IMG/VR virus record: IMGVR_UViG_3300002144_000477
Span: 62,001 to 126,000 of that record
Length of the DNA stretch: 64,000 bases
DNA from: a virus
Direction: 5' to 3' (one strand)
The number at the start of each line of letters is the position of its first letter. Position 1 is the first letter of the stretch. A program made the translations under genes and the position numbers. Positions 29,672 through 38,646 of the stretch are shown here, piece after piece. The notes beneath the pieces are model-generated. The model was not told where the DNA came from, searched no databases, and saw only the letters and a list, made by a program, of their open reading frames with translations.

Positions 29672-31171
29672 ATGGACATTTACAAGAGTAACGGAGAACT
29701 TTTTACTTCTCTAGCCGACGGCACAACTAGCACAGTAAACGATGCGCCGGTTATTCTTGCTGGTCGCAACTTTGCAGGTTACGGCAAGATGCTAAACGAG
29801 AATCAACTACGCCTGGCAGAAAACTTTGCAAGTGATACACCGCCCCCAGGCAGCATAGTTGGTCAATTATGGTTTAACACACAAACTAATAGTTTGTCTG
29901 TGTATAGAAGTGACACAGTTGGGTACAAGGATTTATCAGTACAAACAATCACCAACCAAATGCCTACGCAAGCAGAAGTAGGAGATTTATGGTTTGACAC
30001 CATTGCTGACCAACTAAAAGTGTATGCTAGTAACACGTGGAAAGTAGTTGGTCCATTATACGATAAGAACTTAGGGCAATCGGGTATTGTCCCGGCCGTT
30101 GTTACTGATATTAATGCAATAGATCATGTGATCTCGCAGGTAATGCGAGCAGGTAATATAGTTGCAATTATTTCCGCCGCGGAATTTATCCCTAATAACT
30201 CAATCGCTGGATTTGATACTATCCGAGTTGGTATCAACGCAAGTAGTCTACTAGCAGGAACAGGATTTATGTTCCATGGCAAATCGGCAGACAGCTTGGC
30301 GTTAGGTAATACTCCTGCAAACATGTTTGTTCGCAAAGATCAAGATTCGGTTATTAACGCAGATGTGCATGTTAACGGTAAGTCAACTGTTAAGACGTAC
30401 TTAACACTAGATCTTCAGCCTACTACAAATAAAGCCCAGCTAGCCAACACATACGACAATGCGGACCTAGAGTTATTAGTAACTACTAACGGAGTAACTA
30501 GTCCAGCGATTACTATCGAAGGTGCTACTGCTGAAGCACAAGTAGCAAATGAGCCACAAACAGATCGCGGAATTAGCTCAAAACATTACGTTGACTCTGC
30601 AATACAAGCAATACAAGCGGCAGTAGACCAGCAAGTAGCGGGTATTACCGGCACGTTGCAACGTGACGTAGATTCGCTAACAGTGCGTATGTTGCAAGCT
30701 GAAGTAGAAGTTCGCACAAATGTTGGGCGTATGGATAATTTTGATACTGCATTACTAACAAAAGCAAACATTATTTCGCCAGAGTTTGTTGGTGTCCCTA
30801 CTGCACAAACGCCAGGGCTAGCATCAAACGATACTAGTTTAGCAACTACAGAATGGGTTAGAAGTACGAACGACACTTTACGTGAGGAAATAGCTAGTAC
30901 AACAACCATATCGATCGGAGCACTGAGTGCGGCACTAACCACTGAAGTAGCTAAGAAAGCACCGAGAAACAGTCCGGTGTTAACCGGCGAACCGAGGTCG
31001 ACTAACCCTGATCCGGTTGATAGTAGCACTAGAATTGCTACTACAGAATTTGTAAAACAAACGGTAAAGCAGAGTGCAAAATGGCAAGGCTCTAGCAGAG
31101 TAATATCATATGATGCACCTGCGCCAGCCGACGGAGTTGACGGGGATTTTTGGTTCGTTATCGGAACCTAA
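29672..31171 (+). CDS. Tail fibre protein with shared N-terminal attachment module
   Basis: A 499-residue fibre. The N-terminal 90 residues (LAGRNFAGYGKMLNENQLR, GSIVGQLWFNTQT) are paralogous to those of the fibres at 26861 and 31224. A middle region holds a predicted helical stretch (IQAIQAAVDQQVAGITGTLQ onward). The C-terminal third has two PxLTGxP-type units followed by LATTEWVR and IATTEFVK, a repeat common in phage fibre shafts. There is no Peptidase_G2 domain. It has its own late promoter. Receptor specificity cannot be read. Confidence 0.75.
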   Translation: MDIYKSNGELFTSLADGTTSTVNDAPVILAGRNFAGYGKMLNENQLRLAENFASDTPPPGSIVGQLWFNTQTNSLSVYRSDTVGYKDLSVQTITNQMPTQAEVGDLWFDTIADQLKVYASNTWKVVGPLYDKNLGQSGIVPAVVTDINAIDHVISQVMRAGNIVAIISAAEFIPNNSIAGFDTIRVGINASSLLAGTGFMFHGKSADSLALGNTPANMFVRKDQDSVINADVHVNGKSTVKTYLTLDLQPTTNKAQLANTYDNADLELLVTTNGVTSPAITIEGATAEAQVANEPQTDRGISSKHYVDSAIQAIQAAVDQQVAGITGTLQRDVDSLTVRMLQAEVEVRTNVGRMDNFDTALLTKANIISPEFVGVPTAQTPGLASNDTSLATTEWVRSTNDTLREEIASTTTISIGALSAALTTEVAKKAPRNSPVLTGEPRSTNPDPVDSSTRIATTEFVKQTVKQSAKWQGSSRVISYDAPAPADGVDGDFWFVIGT

Positions 31172-31182
31172 CTTTCAATTAA

Positions 31183-31190
31183 GATAAATA
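31183..31190 (+). promoter_or_regulatory. Late promoter octamer GATAAATA before a fibre gene
   Basis: GATAAATA, 33 nt before the ATG at 31224, lies in the gap after the preceding fibre gene, with CGGAG between octamer and start. Confidence 0.7.
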
Positions 31191-31223
31191 AAAGCAATAA
31201 GTACTCGACGGAGACACAGGAAT

Positions 31224-32768
31224 ATGCCATATACAATCACTAAAACAGACGGAACGACACTACTAAACCTAGCAGATGGTCTAACCGACGAAGCAACCAC
31301 AAGTTTGGTTCTAATCGGTAAAAACTATTCAGGTTACGGTGCGTTTCTGAACCAAAACTTTATTAAGTTATTGGAAAATTTTTCAAATACTCAAGCACCA
31401 GACGATCCTCTAAGAGGCCAGTTATGGTGGGATAATGCAAATCAGCTACTAAAAGTGTTCCAAGGCACAAACTGGAAAGTTATCTCTAGCTCAATGAGTA
31501 GCCCACAAGCACCTGCATCACCCGTTGTTGGTGACCTATGGTGGGACACTACTAATACGCAATTAAAAGTCTATGGCGGAACAAGCTGGGTTACAATTGG
31601 ACCTGCCTTCACAGCAACATCCGGACAGACTGGCGCAGTAGCTGATATTATTGCAGATAATACACCAAGTGCGGCAACACACGTAGTAGTTAAGTTCTTT
31701 GTTAACAATCAGTTAACAGCAATTTTAAGTCGTGATGCAGAATTTAGCCCATTAACCGGTGCTAGTGCACCTGGCTTTACTACTATTAAAACAGGCTTTA
31801 ACTTAAGTTCAGCAATCAGTGGATTAAAGTACTGGGGTGATGCAGATAACGCTTCGAACTTAAACGGTGTTGCGGCAAACTTGTATGCTAAACTTAATGG
31901 CACAACAGCATTTACTGAAGCACAAACAATTCAAAACAACAGTGGATTAACTGTTGGTCTAAGTGGCGACCTAAAGCTAACCACTGGATCTGGTGCAAGC
32001 AACATTACTAGCGTAACAAACGGAAACGCATTAGACTTTTATGTTAAGGTAAACAACGCAAACACTAAAGTGCTATCACTAACAGGTGCTGGCCGCGTTG
32101 AAGTCCCAATTGGTAAGCCAACTACAAATAATGGTATTGCTACAAAATTATATGTCGATGACGAAATTACAGCACTAACACAGGCTATTGCAGGTGCAGG
32201 TGGTTCGATTGGTGATATTCAATCCGAGCTAGCTACTTTCTTAAAGAAAGATGGATCAAATACAATTAACGGAAGTATTAGAGTTGCAGTTGGTAACAGC
32301 TTTAACTTAGGAAATGCGACCCACAAGTTTAGCACAGTTTATGCTACAACATTCAGCGGAACTTCAACTACTGCACAGTACGCTGACTTAGCAGAACGCT
32401 TCGAAGCTGACCAGCCATATGATGCTGGTACAGTTGTTTCGTTAGGTGGAGAAAAAGAAATTACAACCACTGTTAACGAATTAAGTGATGACGTATTTGG
32501 CGTGGTGAGTACCCAAGCCGCTTACTTAATGAATGCCGATGCAGGTGATAACCAAACACACCCAGCAATTGCTGTGAGTGGACGGGTTCCAGTAAAAGTA
32601 ATTGGGATGGTTAAAAAGGGTGACAGATTAGTTAGTGCTGGCAATGGTCGTGCTAGAGCCGCTTTTAAAGATGAGATTACACCTTGGAATGTGATCGGAA
32701 GATCACTTCAAACTAAAAATACAACTGGCGAAGGTACAGTTGAGGCAATTGTCAAATTAAGTTCATAA
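31224..32768 (+). CDS. Tail fibre protein with Peptidase_G2-type C-terminus
   Basis: A 514-residue fibre. The N-terminal module (LIGKNYSGYGAFLNQNFIK, RGQLWWDNANQ) matches the fibres at 26861 and 29672. The last 140 residues (QYADLAERFEADQPYDAGT, FGVVSTQAAYLMNADAG, GRSLQTK) are a close paralogue of the C-terminus at 26861, again suggesting a self-cleaving trimerisation domain. Unlike that fibre it has no collagen tract; its centre is a Ser/Thr/Asn-rich beta-type shaft. Two fibres with the same maturation domain but different shafts could form separate spikes or successive shaft segments (inference). Confidence 0.75.
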   Translation: MPYTITKTDGTTLLNLADGLTDEATTSLVLIGKNYSGYGAFLNQNFIKLLENFSNTQAPDDPLRGQLWWDNANQLLKVFQGTNWKVISSSMSSPQAPASPVVGDLWWDTTNTQLKVYGGTSWVTIGPAFTATSGQTGAVADIIADNTPSAATHVVVKFFVNNQLTAILSRDAEFSPLTGASAPGFTTIKTGFNLSSAISGLKYWGDADNASNLNGVAANLYAKLNGTTAFTEAQTIQNNSGLTVGLSGDLKLTTGSGASNITSVTNGNALDFYVKVNNANTKVLSLTGAGRVEVPIGKPTTNNGIATKLYVDDEITALTQAIAGAGGSIGDIQSELATFLKKDGSNTINGSIRVAVGNSFNLGNATHKFSTVYATTFSGTSTTAQYADLAERFEADQPYDAGTVVSLGGEKEITTTVNELSDDVFGVVSTQAAYLMNADAGDNQTHPAIAVSGRVPVKVIGMVKKGDRLVSAGNGRARAAFKDEITPWNVIGRSLQTKNTTGEGTVEAIVKLSS

Positions 32769-32780
32769 GGGTAAAAAACA

Positions 32781-33710
32781 ATGACATATTCATCGGGCGG
32801 ATTAATCCAAGCACTAGACTATAATACCTTTGCGCAAGGCGGTGCTAGTGTAAATCATAATGTTGCAAACGTTAACACTGTATGGGGTGTTGGTAATGGT
32901 AACAAAGGGTACGGCCAAACTTCGACTCTTTCTGCTGTTGCAGCCGGAAATACAGTAACTGCTACACAATGGTCAACATTGATTGCACGTTTAAACTCAG
33001 TACTATCACACCAGTCTGGTGCAGGTACAGGTATTACTCAGCCAACTGCCGGTAACACTGTTACTTACTTAAGCGCATTAGCTGGTAAAGTAACTACTGC
33101 ATACAATAATCGGTTATTGCATGCAACAAACGGTACTGATATCGCTGCCGCTGGTAGTGTAAACACATCGTTTACACAAGATACCGGATCACTAACTATT
33201 ACTAGAACTGTTACGTTCAGCAGTGGCGATACCGCTCGCTATTTCTTTAATGCAGGCGGAACATTAATTTTTAACTTTGCTGGCACTAACGTTGCTGGCA
33301 ACGCCAAAGGTAACGACTGGGTTTCATTAATTAACACCAAATTGGGTAGCATTATAGTTGATGGACTTACTAACAGTCGCACCGGTACAGGTGGTAGTGT
33401 TGTTAGTTCTAACGGTAGCTTAGGTTACTGGAATGCAGGCACAAGTAATGCTGCCATTATGGAATTAACTAGTGCAGTAGGTACAGCAGATTACGGAAGT
33501 AACAAAGTCAACCTTTACATCAAAACAAATGGCGTACAAGGTGCAAATGGCGACGTAGGTAGCTCAATCTCTCTTGTTGCAGTGTTTACTGACGTTGCAG
33601 CCGACAGTTTCGATGATGCGGTCAACGTTACTATTAACACTACAGTAACACAACGCCCACCATCAACCGCTTACCTAACTAATACATGGGGTACACCTAC
33701 ATATAGTTAA
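32781..33710 (+). CDS. Virion structural/fibre protein of unknown role
   Basis: A 309-residue protein rich in Thr, Asn, Gly and Ala, with no charged repeats or membrane segment. The opening (LIQALDYNTFAQGG, VWGVGNGNKGYGQ) and the beta-rich body (GSLTITRTVTFSSGDTARYF, LYIKTNGVQG) look like the receptor-tip or neck/fibre proteins found at the end of baseplate blocks in marine T4-like phages. I cannot name a T4 counterpart. It is the last gene before the hairpin terminator, so it closes the late structural transcript. Confidence 0.6.
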   Translation: MTYSSGGLIQALDYNTFAQGGASVNHNVANVNTVWGVGNGNKGYGQTSTLSAVAAGNTVTATQWSTLIARLNSVLSHQSGAGTGITQPTAGNTVTYLSALAGKVTTAYNNRLLHATNGTDIAAAGSVNTSFTQDTGSLTITRTVTFSSGDTARYFFNAGGTLIFNFAGTNVAGNAKGNDWVSLINTKLGSIIVDGLTNSRTGTGGSVVSSNGSLGYWNAGTSNAAIMELTSAVGTADYGSNKVNLYIKTNGVQGANGDVGSSISLVAVFTDVAADSFDDAVNVTINTTVTQRPPSTAYLTNTWGTPTYS

Positions 33711-33737
33711 TTTGGTAAATTTTTTTACTAAAACATC

Positions 33738-33766
33738 AAAAAGCCACTTGCAAAAGTGGCTTTTTT
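33738..33766 (+). terminator. Rho-independent terminator ending the structural block
   Basis: AAAAAGCCACTT (33738-33749) pairs with AAGTGGCTTTTTT (33754-33766) around a GCAA loop, with a T-run on the distal side. The T and A runs on either side could let it work in both directions. It sits 27 nt after the last structural gene. Confidence 0.9.
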
Positions 33767-33776
33767 GTTATATAAT
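33748..33776 (+). promoter_or_regulatory. Sigma70-like promoter inside the terminator hairpin
   Basis: TTGCAA (33748-33753), a 17-base spacer and a perfect TATAAT (33771-33776). The -35 lies across the terminator loop. Expected initiation is about 33783, which is the ATG of the next gene, so the message may be leaderless. Confidence 0.6.
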
Positions 33777-33782
33777 ACTGGT

Positions 33783-34097
33783 ATGAGCGAAATTAATAAA
33801 CTAGTAGAACGTGTTAAGCTGGCTACAAAATACCAGGCTAACAAACGAACATTAAAAGAAACTATTACAGCCGAGCTACATTTACCATTCAATGGCGGAT
33901 TGTTTATGCTAAGTCCGGCATTGTTGGCATTTGTTAGCACTTGGCCAGACCCAACTCTATTCATCGAAGATGCATACGAGAACCCCATTGAAGTAAATCG
34001 CGACGAGTTTTTAGTAGTTGCGAGAGAACGATATCATGCGGCTATGAACAGCTGGAATCATCAAAGCCAGGAAATTAAACGTGCCAGGAAAGTCTAA
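33783..34097 (+). CDS. Conserved hypothetical protein, first gene of the accessory operon
   Basis: A 104-residue protein that I do not recognise. It starts with a basic, helix-forming segment (EINKLVERVKLATKYQANKR), followed by a hydrophobic stretch containing GGLFMLSPALLAFVSTW, and ends basic. A longer frame opens at 33756 within the terminator, but ATG 33783 lies where transcription from the TATAAT at 33771 should begin, so I choose it; there is no ribosome binding site. The next gene overlaps its end by 17 nt. The hydrophobic stretch is too short and mixed to claim a membrane segment. Confidence 0.6.
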   Translation: MSEINKLVERVKLATKYQANKRTLKETITAELHLPFNGGLFMLSPALLAFVSTWPDPTLFIEDAYENPIEVNRDEFLVVARERYHAAMNSWNHQSQEIKRARKV

Positions 34098-34845
34098 AGG
34101 CGTACTATTATTTGCGACAAATACAGCCGAAGTTGACTATGTTAGCATCGCTGAAACTAATGCAAAATTAATTGACAGATATCTCGGGTTGCCTACAACT
34201 ATTGTTCAGGGCGATGTTGGTACAAATAAACGCTTAGTAAGTGGCGCAGTAGTAGAGTGGAATAACGGTGGTAGATGCAATGCATACGAGTTAAGTCCGT
34301 ATGATCAAACGCTAGTACTCGACAGTGATTATTTAATCTTTGACAATAACTTACTAAAAGTATTAGATACTGTAGTTGATTATGCTATCCCAAACAAAAA
34401 TGTATACATTAATTCAGCAAACACCATTGACACTATGGGGCAATACAGTGTTGGACCAATGCTGTGGGCTACTGCAATTGCATTTAATCGCACTGAAAAG
34501 AGCAAGCAACTTTTTCAGCTAGTGAAAATGATACAGCATAATTACGGATACTATCGAGCACTATACAACATCTCCCCTGCAAACTTTAGAAATGATGTTG
34601 CATTTACTATTGCAGATCGAATTGTTAATGGCTATGTTGACAATATTGAAAATAGAATACCCTGGCCGGTTGTTACAGTGTCTGGAAAAGTTAGCAATCT
34701 TACATTAGATAACACTACTCGACGTATAATAGTATATACAGACACAGAGGCGTTTATTGTCCCTTGGAATAGTCTGCACCTACATGATAAAACAGTGTTG
34801 CAGTCTGATGATTTTAAAAAGGCAGTTGCACATGTCGTTGCGTAA
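34081..34845 (+). CDS. GT-A-like glycosyltransferase protein (DSD motif)
   Basis: A 254-residue protein. The opening GVLLFATNTAEVDYVSIAET is a Rossmann-like strand and helix, and YDQTLVLDSDYLIF at about 80-93 carries a DxD-type metal/nucleotide-sugar motif of GT-A enzymes, as in GT8-like families. It starts with GTG, supported by AGGA nine bases upstream. It is paralogous to the next gene: both begin with a GxxxFAxNTAxxDY pattern and have an aligned acidic motif. Its location ahead of a sugar and radical SAM gene group suggests surface or glycan modification (inference). Confidence 0.6.
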   Translation: MPGKSKGVLLFATNTAEVDYVSIAETNAKLIDRYLGLPTTIVQGDVGTNKRLVSGAVVEWNNGGRCNAYELSPYDQTLVLDSDYLIFDNNLLKVLDTVVDYAIPNKNVYINSANTIDTMGQYSVGPMLWATAIAFNRTEKSKQLFQLVKMIQHNYGYYRALYNISPANFRNDVAFTIADRIVNGYVDNIENRIPWPVVTVSGKVSNLTLDNTTRRIIVYTDTEAFIVPWNSLHLHDKTVLQSDDFKKAVAHVVA

Positions 34846-35698
34846 ACAAGCACATCAAGCCCAGCGAGGATTTATAACATTTGCTCAAAATACTGCGTCA
34901 ACTGATTACCTTGAGCTGTCTTATCTCCAAGCGCTAAATATAAAAGCAACACAGCCTAACAGTCTATACGCGGTTATAGTTGATGTTGCTACTGAATCTC
35001 AAATAACTCCAACTCAACGCAGTGCGTTCGACTACGTTATTACCCTAGAACACGATGAAGCAACTGACTCTGAATGGAAATTGTCCAATGAGTGGCAAGT
35101 GTTTTGGTTGACCCCGTTTAAAGAAACAATTAAATTAGAATCGGATCTACTGTTTACTCGCGATGTAAGCCATTGGTGGCCAGTGTTACAAACTCAAAAT
35201 CTTGTTATGAGCCATGGTGTAGTTGATCATCAAGGTAAGCCAGCAACTAGTAGGCGATATCGTAAACTGTTTGATGAAAATAGTTTACCCGACGTATACA
35301 ACGGTATGATGTATTTTCGATTTAGTGCCGAAGCAACAACGTTTTTCTCTACTGCTAGGCAAGTTTATGCAAATTGGGATGATATCAAAAATAGCGGACT
35401 AGTTAATGTTCGGGACGATAACCCTACTACTGATGTAGTGTATGCAATAACTGCAATTCTAGTAGATTTTCCAACATATATTCCGACGCTTGATTTTTTT
35501 AAGTTTGCACATTTGAAACCCGGAATTCAAAATTGGTCCGATGATAAGTCTGTGTTTAGCCGGGTGCTGTTAGAAACAGAGATTCCGCATATTAGAATTA
35601 ATAATGTCTTGCAATTAAATCCTGTGCATTATTATGATAAAACAATTAACATTAAGGAATTAATAAATGAATACGAGCAATTTACAAGACCCGCCTGA
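34832..35698 (+). CDS. GT-A-like protein, paralogue of the preceding gene (ESD motif)
   Basis: A 288-residue protein. GFITFAQNTASTDYLELSY aligns with the start of the preceding protein, and FKETIKLESDLLFTRD aligns with its LDSD motif but has ESD in place of DSD, so metal binding may differ. I choose ATG 34832, preceded by AAAAAGG; a frame open from 34757 adds 25 implausible residues inside the upstream gene. It overlaps the upstream gene by 14 nt. A substrate cannot be named. Confidence 0.55.
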   Translation: MSLRKQAHQAQRGFITFAQNTASTDYLELSYLQALNIKATQPNSLYAVIVDVATESQITPTQRSAFDYVITLEHDEATDSEWKLSNEWQVFWLTPFKETIKLESDLLFTRDVSHWWPVLQTQNLVMSHGVVDHQGKPATSRRYRKLFDENSLPDVYNGMMYFRFSAEATTFFSTARQVYANWDDIKNSGLVNVRDDNPTTDVVYAITAILVDFPTYIPTLDFFKFAHLKPGIQNWSDDKSVFSRVLLETEIPHIRINNVLQLNPVHYYDKTINIKELINEYEQFTRPA

Positions 35699-36044
35699 GC
35701 TAGTTACTGCAATGCAAGAGTTTTTTGCAGACAATCAACAACCTGCGGTTACATCAAAAATTGAATACCGTTTGTATTATGATGCTTTGGGCAAGGTACT
35801 GTTTATGACAACTAACGACGAGCCCGGCAAATACATTGTAATTTCAAAAGAAGTGTATAACAAACCAAATTACTCATCTATGCGTGTAGTAAATGGAGAG
35901 TTAAAAATTGTAAACTTTGATGATCCAGACTTTGCGTTAGATAAAGCAGCCACCGGATACCAAACGGTAAAAGGCCACGCAGGTATTTTAGCAGACGATC
36001 AAACAACAACTGAGACACAAACATATGGCTTCAAACATAACTGA
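35667..36044 (+). CDS. Small acidic conserved hypothetical protein
   Basis: A 125-residue protein without cysteines and without a recognisable domain. The middle (KIEYRLYYDALGKVLFMTT, then GKYIVISKEVYN) looks like a compact beta-rich fold. The C-terminus is flexible and Thr/Gln-rich. Start ATG 35667 has AAGGA nine bases upstream and overlaps the preceding gene by 32 nt; the following gene overlaps by 20 nt, so it is embedded in a coupled operon. I considered a peptide substrate for the downstream radical SAM enzymes, but it has no leader/core layout. Confidence 0.6.
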   Translation: MNTSNLQDPPELVTAMQEFFADNQQPAVTSKIEYRLYYDALGKVLFMTTNDEPGKYIVISKEVYNKPNYSSMRVVNGELKIVNFDDPDFALDKAATGYQTVKGHAGILADDQTTTETQTYGFKHN

Positions 36045-36936
36045 TGTTGCAGACCTTGACTGCATTTACTTAACTTACGATGAACCGCAGAAAGAAGAGT
36101 TTTGGATTAAAATCCAAAATATGGTTCCGTGGGCTAAACGAGTAGATGGAGTTAAAGGAAGCGATGCCGCACATAAGGCTGCGGCAGACGCAAGTGATAC
36201 CGAATTTTTTGTATTAATCGACGGCGACAATTTACCTGACCCGGAGTTTTTTAATTTACAAATTGAAACACCGGACCACGACTGTGCATTTCGGTGGAAA
36301 GCCCGCAATGAAATCAACGGTCTCATGTACGGCAATGGTGGTATGAGTGTGTGGAGTAAAGGCTTTGTGTACAATATGAAAACACATGAAGCTAGTGATG
36401 GCAGTGATGAAACTGCTGTTGAGTTCTGCTTCGAAGAAACATATTATCCTATGCATAACTGCTATTCAACTACATATCCAAATGGCGATCAATATCATGC
36501 ATGGCGTGCAGGATTCCGCGAAGGTGTTAAGATGTGCTTAGATAGAGGTCGTAAACCCACATTGCCGGAGTTCGACGATGCCGCCAAAAAACGTAACTTA
36601 GACCATTTACAAATTTGGCAAACAATTGGCAAAGACGTACAACACGGAGAGTGGGCAATTGCAGGCGCACGGTACGGCACGTACAAAACTATGCTAACCG
36701 ACTGGGACTACACCGAAGTTCAGGACTTTGATAAACTAAAAGAAATGTACGCAGAGTTTGACATAAACAATCTGCCTGCGATTACAGAAAAACTAACACA
36801 TCGGTTAGGACTTAATATTGTTGAACTAGATGCGGAGCAAAGTGCTTTCTTTAAGTATCATTATAGCACGGGACATAAAAATCTTGAGTTGATGACTAAA
36901 GAAATTGATGTCATTCGTAGAATTGAGGGATGGTAA
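36025..36936 (+). CDS. Glycosyltransferase-like protein with DGD motif
   Basis: A 303-residue protein. CIYLTYDEPQKEEFW opens a GT-A-like fold, and FFVLIDGDNLPDPEFF near 54-69 holds a canonical D-x-D. The middle contains NEINGLMYGNGG and a later EWAIAGARYGTYK segment. The C-terminal unit of the 872-residue protein at 50347 has the same order (YISNGEPDAERWYEH, NPVNGLEYGHQA, WSILGAKDAL) but lacks the DGD. This is thus the copy likeliest to be catalytic. It lies directly upstream of a membrane protein and the radical SAM cluster. Confidence 0.6.
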   Translation: MASNITDVADLDCIYLTYDEPQKEEFWIKIQNMVPWAKRVDGVKGSDAAHKAAADASDTEFFVLIDGDNLPDPEFFNLQIETPDHDCAFRWKARNEINGLMYGNGGMSVWSKGFVYNMKTHEASDGSDETAVEFCFEETYYPMHNCYSTTYPNGDQYHAWRAGFREGVKMCLDRGRKPTLPEFDDAAKKRNLDHLQIWQTIGKDVQHGEWAIAGARYGTYKTMLTDWDYTEVQDFDKLKEMYAEFDINNLPAITEKLTHRLGLNIVELDAEQSAFFKYHYSTGHKNLELMTKEIDVIRRIEGW

Positions 36937-36937
36937 T

Positions 36938-37225
36938 ATGATTAAACGTATTAAAGAGTTTTGGGTTAACAGTTACCACAGTGATAAAACAGCATTTTAT
37001 TACGAGCTTATTAGCTTTGTTATCACGGTAGCGGCAAGCCTGACATTAGCACTTACAGCAGACGACCCTGACATGACACTGGTTTATCCTGGGTTCTTCA
37101 TTGGCAGTGTATTTGCAGTTATTGCATATAAGCGTCGACAGCTAGTTTGGCCATTCCTATTGACATTATACTTTGCATGTGTTAATATATTTGGATACGG
37201 AGTAGCAATGAGATGGTGGAACTAA
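36938..37225 (+). CDS. Small integral membrane protein
   Basis: A 95-residue protein with about three hydrophobic segments: ELISFVITVAASLTLALTA, FFIGSVFAVIAY and VWPFLLTLYFACVNIFGYG. The amphipathic N-terminus and short loops fit a phage inner-membrane protein. ATG 36938 is preceded by GAGGGA; a frame opening at 36905 lies within the upstream coding region. Two bases separate its stop from the first radical SAM gene. Function unknown. Confidence 0.65.
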   Translation: MIKRIKEFWVNSYHSDKTAFYYELISFVITVAASLTLALTADDPDMTLVYPGFFIGSVFAVIAYKRRQLVWPFLLTLYFACVNIFGYGVAMRWWN

Positions 37226-37226
37226 T

Positions 37227-38636
37227 ATGAACAAAGGCGACGAGTCAGTAGGTAACAAGAGTAAGTTTATGGCTTCGGCTGAGTTCATGAAAGAGAACTT
37301 AGGCGAAGGACTGTGTCTGGCTAAATGGAAACAGGTAAGCCTACATCTCCCCACTGGTCTAAACAATAGTTGCTACCATCCGCCATTGCATAAAATCGAC
37401 TCAGCAACACTAAAAGACAACCCGGGCGCACTACACAACACTGAGCATAAAAAGCAACAGCGTGTTATTATGCTTAAAAACGAACGGCCCAGTGAATGTA
37501 GTTACTGCTGGAATATCGAAGACACAGGCAACCTAAGTGATAGACATTATCGTAGTGGTGAGCCCTGGGCCGCTAGCGATTACGAAACTATTGTTAGCAG
37601 TAACGGAACTGAAGACGATGTTATTCCTAGTTATGTTGAAGTAAATTTTAACCATGCGTGTAACTTAAAGTGTAGCTATTGCAGTCCGCAGTTTAGTAGC
37701 AGTTGGATGGCCGAGACTGAGAAGTACGGTGCATTTCCGACTAGCGTACCGCACAACGCACCAGAGCACTTTGCCGGTAGCAGACGCCCTATTCCGCATA
37801 GAGAAGCCAACCCCTATGTTGATGCATTCTGGGAATGGTGGCCTAGTCTTTATCCTCACTTAAAACATTTTCGCATGACAGGCGGCGAGCCGTTAATGGA
37901 TAACAATACATATAGGGTGTTTGATTATGTATTGGCGTTGCCTAACCCTGAGTTGCACTTAAATGTTACAAGTAATTTCAGTGTCGAAGACAAACTTTTC
38001 GAAAAGTATCTAGGCTATGTTAAAAAGTTATGCAAAACTCAAATAGAGCATTTTATGCAATATGTGAGTTTAGACACTGGGGTACCTGCACATGCTGAGT
38101 ACATACGCAACGGGTTAAATTGGGATCGCATGTATCACAATGTTTACCGGTATATGAATGAAGTCCCAGAGCGCAACAGTTTAACATTTATTATCACTAT
38201 GAATAATTTAAGTGTTAGTGGTATCAAGCGCCAGCTAGAGTGGATTTTAGATTTGCGAAGTAGGTTTAGTCAAACATATCAACGTGTTTGGTTTGATACT
38301 CCATTGCTTCGCCAGCCAACATGGCAAAGTTTACAAATACTACCGTGGCCCTACGCCGATAAGCTAGAGGATGTTGCTAACTGGATGGAACAACATCTAG
38401 AAACCCCAGACGATCCGTTCCATGGGTTTAAGGATTATGAAGTACAGCGTATGCGCCGTGATATTGCATGGATGCGCAAAGGTGCTGAATTAGGTGCAGA
38501 TTATTTGCAAGCACAGCGAGCAGATTTTTATAGATTTTTTAACGAACACGATAAACGCCGTGGCACTGATTTCTTAGAAACATTTCCTGATATGGAAGAG
38601 TTTTGGAAAGAGTGTAGATACCACGCTAACAGATAA
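37227..38636 (+). CDS. Radical SAM protein 1 with N-terminal twitch-like cysteine domain
   Basis: A 469-residue protein. The radical SAM cluster motif is CNLKCSYC (Cys 145, 149, 152), followed by SSSW and later a TGGEPLMDN motif for SAM binding. Ahead of it, Cys 30, 49, 91 and 94 (GLCLAKW, NNSCYHP, CSYCW) form a twitch/SPASM-like auxiliary [4Fe-4S] site placed N-terminal to the barrel. This order matches the known N-twitch radical SAM family rather than the usual C-terminal SPASM. It forms a subgroup with the next protein. The substrate is unknown; the family is expected to modify a peptide, protein or sugar by 5'-deoxyadenosyl radical chemistry. Confidence 0.85.
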   Translation: MNKGDESVGNKSKFMASAEFMKENLGEGLCLAKWKQVSLHLPTGLNNSCYHPPLHKIDSATLKDNPGALHNTEHKKQQRVIMLKNERPSECSYCWNIEDTGNLSDRHYRSGEPWAASDYETIVSSNGTEDDVIPSYVEVNFNHACNLKCSYCSPQFSSSWMAETEKYGAFPTSVPHNAPEHFAGSRRPIPHREANPYVDAFWEWWPSLYPHLKHFRMTGGEPLMDNNTYRVFDYVLALPNPELHLNVTSNFSVEDKLFEKYLGYVKKLCKTQIEHFMQYVSLDTGVPAHAEYIRNGLNWDRMYHNVYRYMNEVPERNSLTFIITMNNLSVSGIKRQLEWILDLRSRFSQTYQRVWFDTPLLRQPTWQSLQILPWPYADKLEDVANWMEQHLETPDDPFHGFKDYEVQRMRRDIAWMRKGAELGADYLQAQRADFYRFFNEHDKRRGTDFLETFPDMEEFWKECRYHANR

Positions 38637-38646
38637 AGAGGACAAT

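Noticed and set aside
35667-36044. Possible RiPP-like precursor for the radical SAM enzymes
   Set aside because: No cysteine, no leader/core division, no repeats; it looks like a folded small protein.
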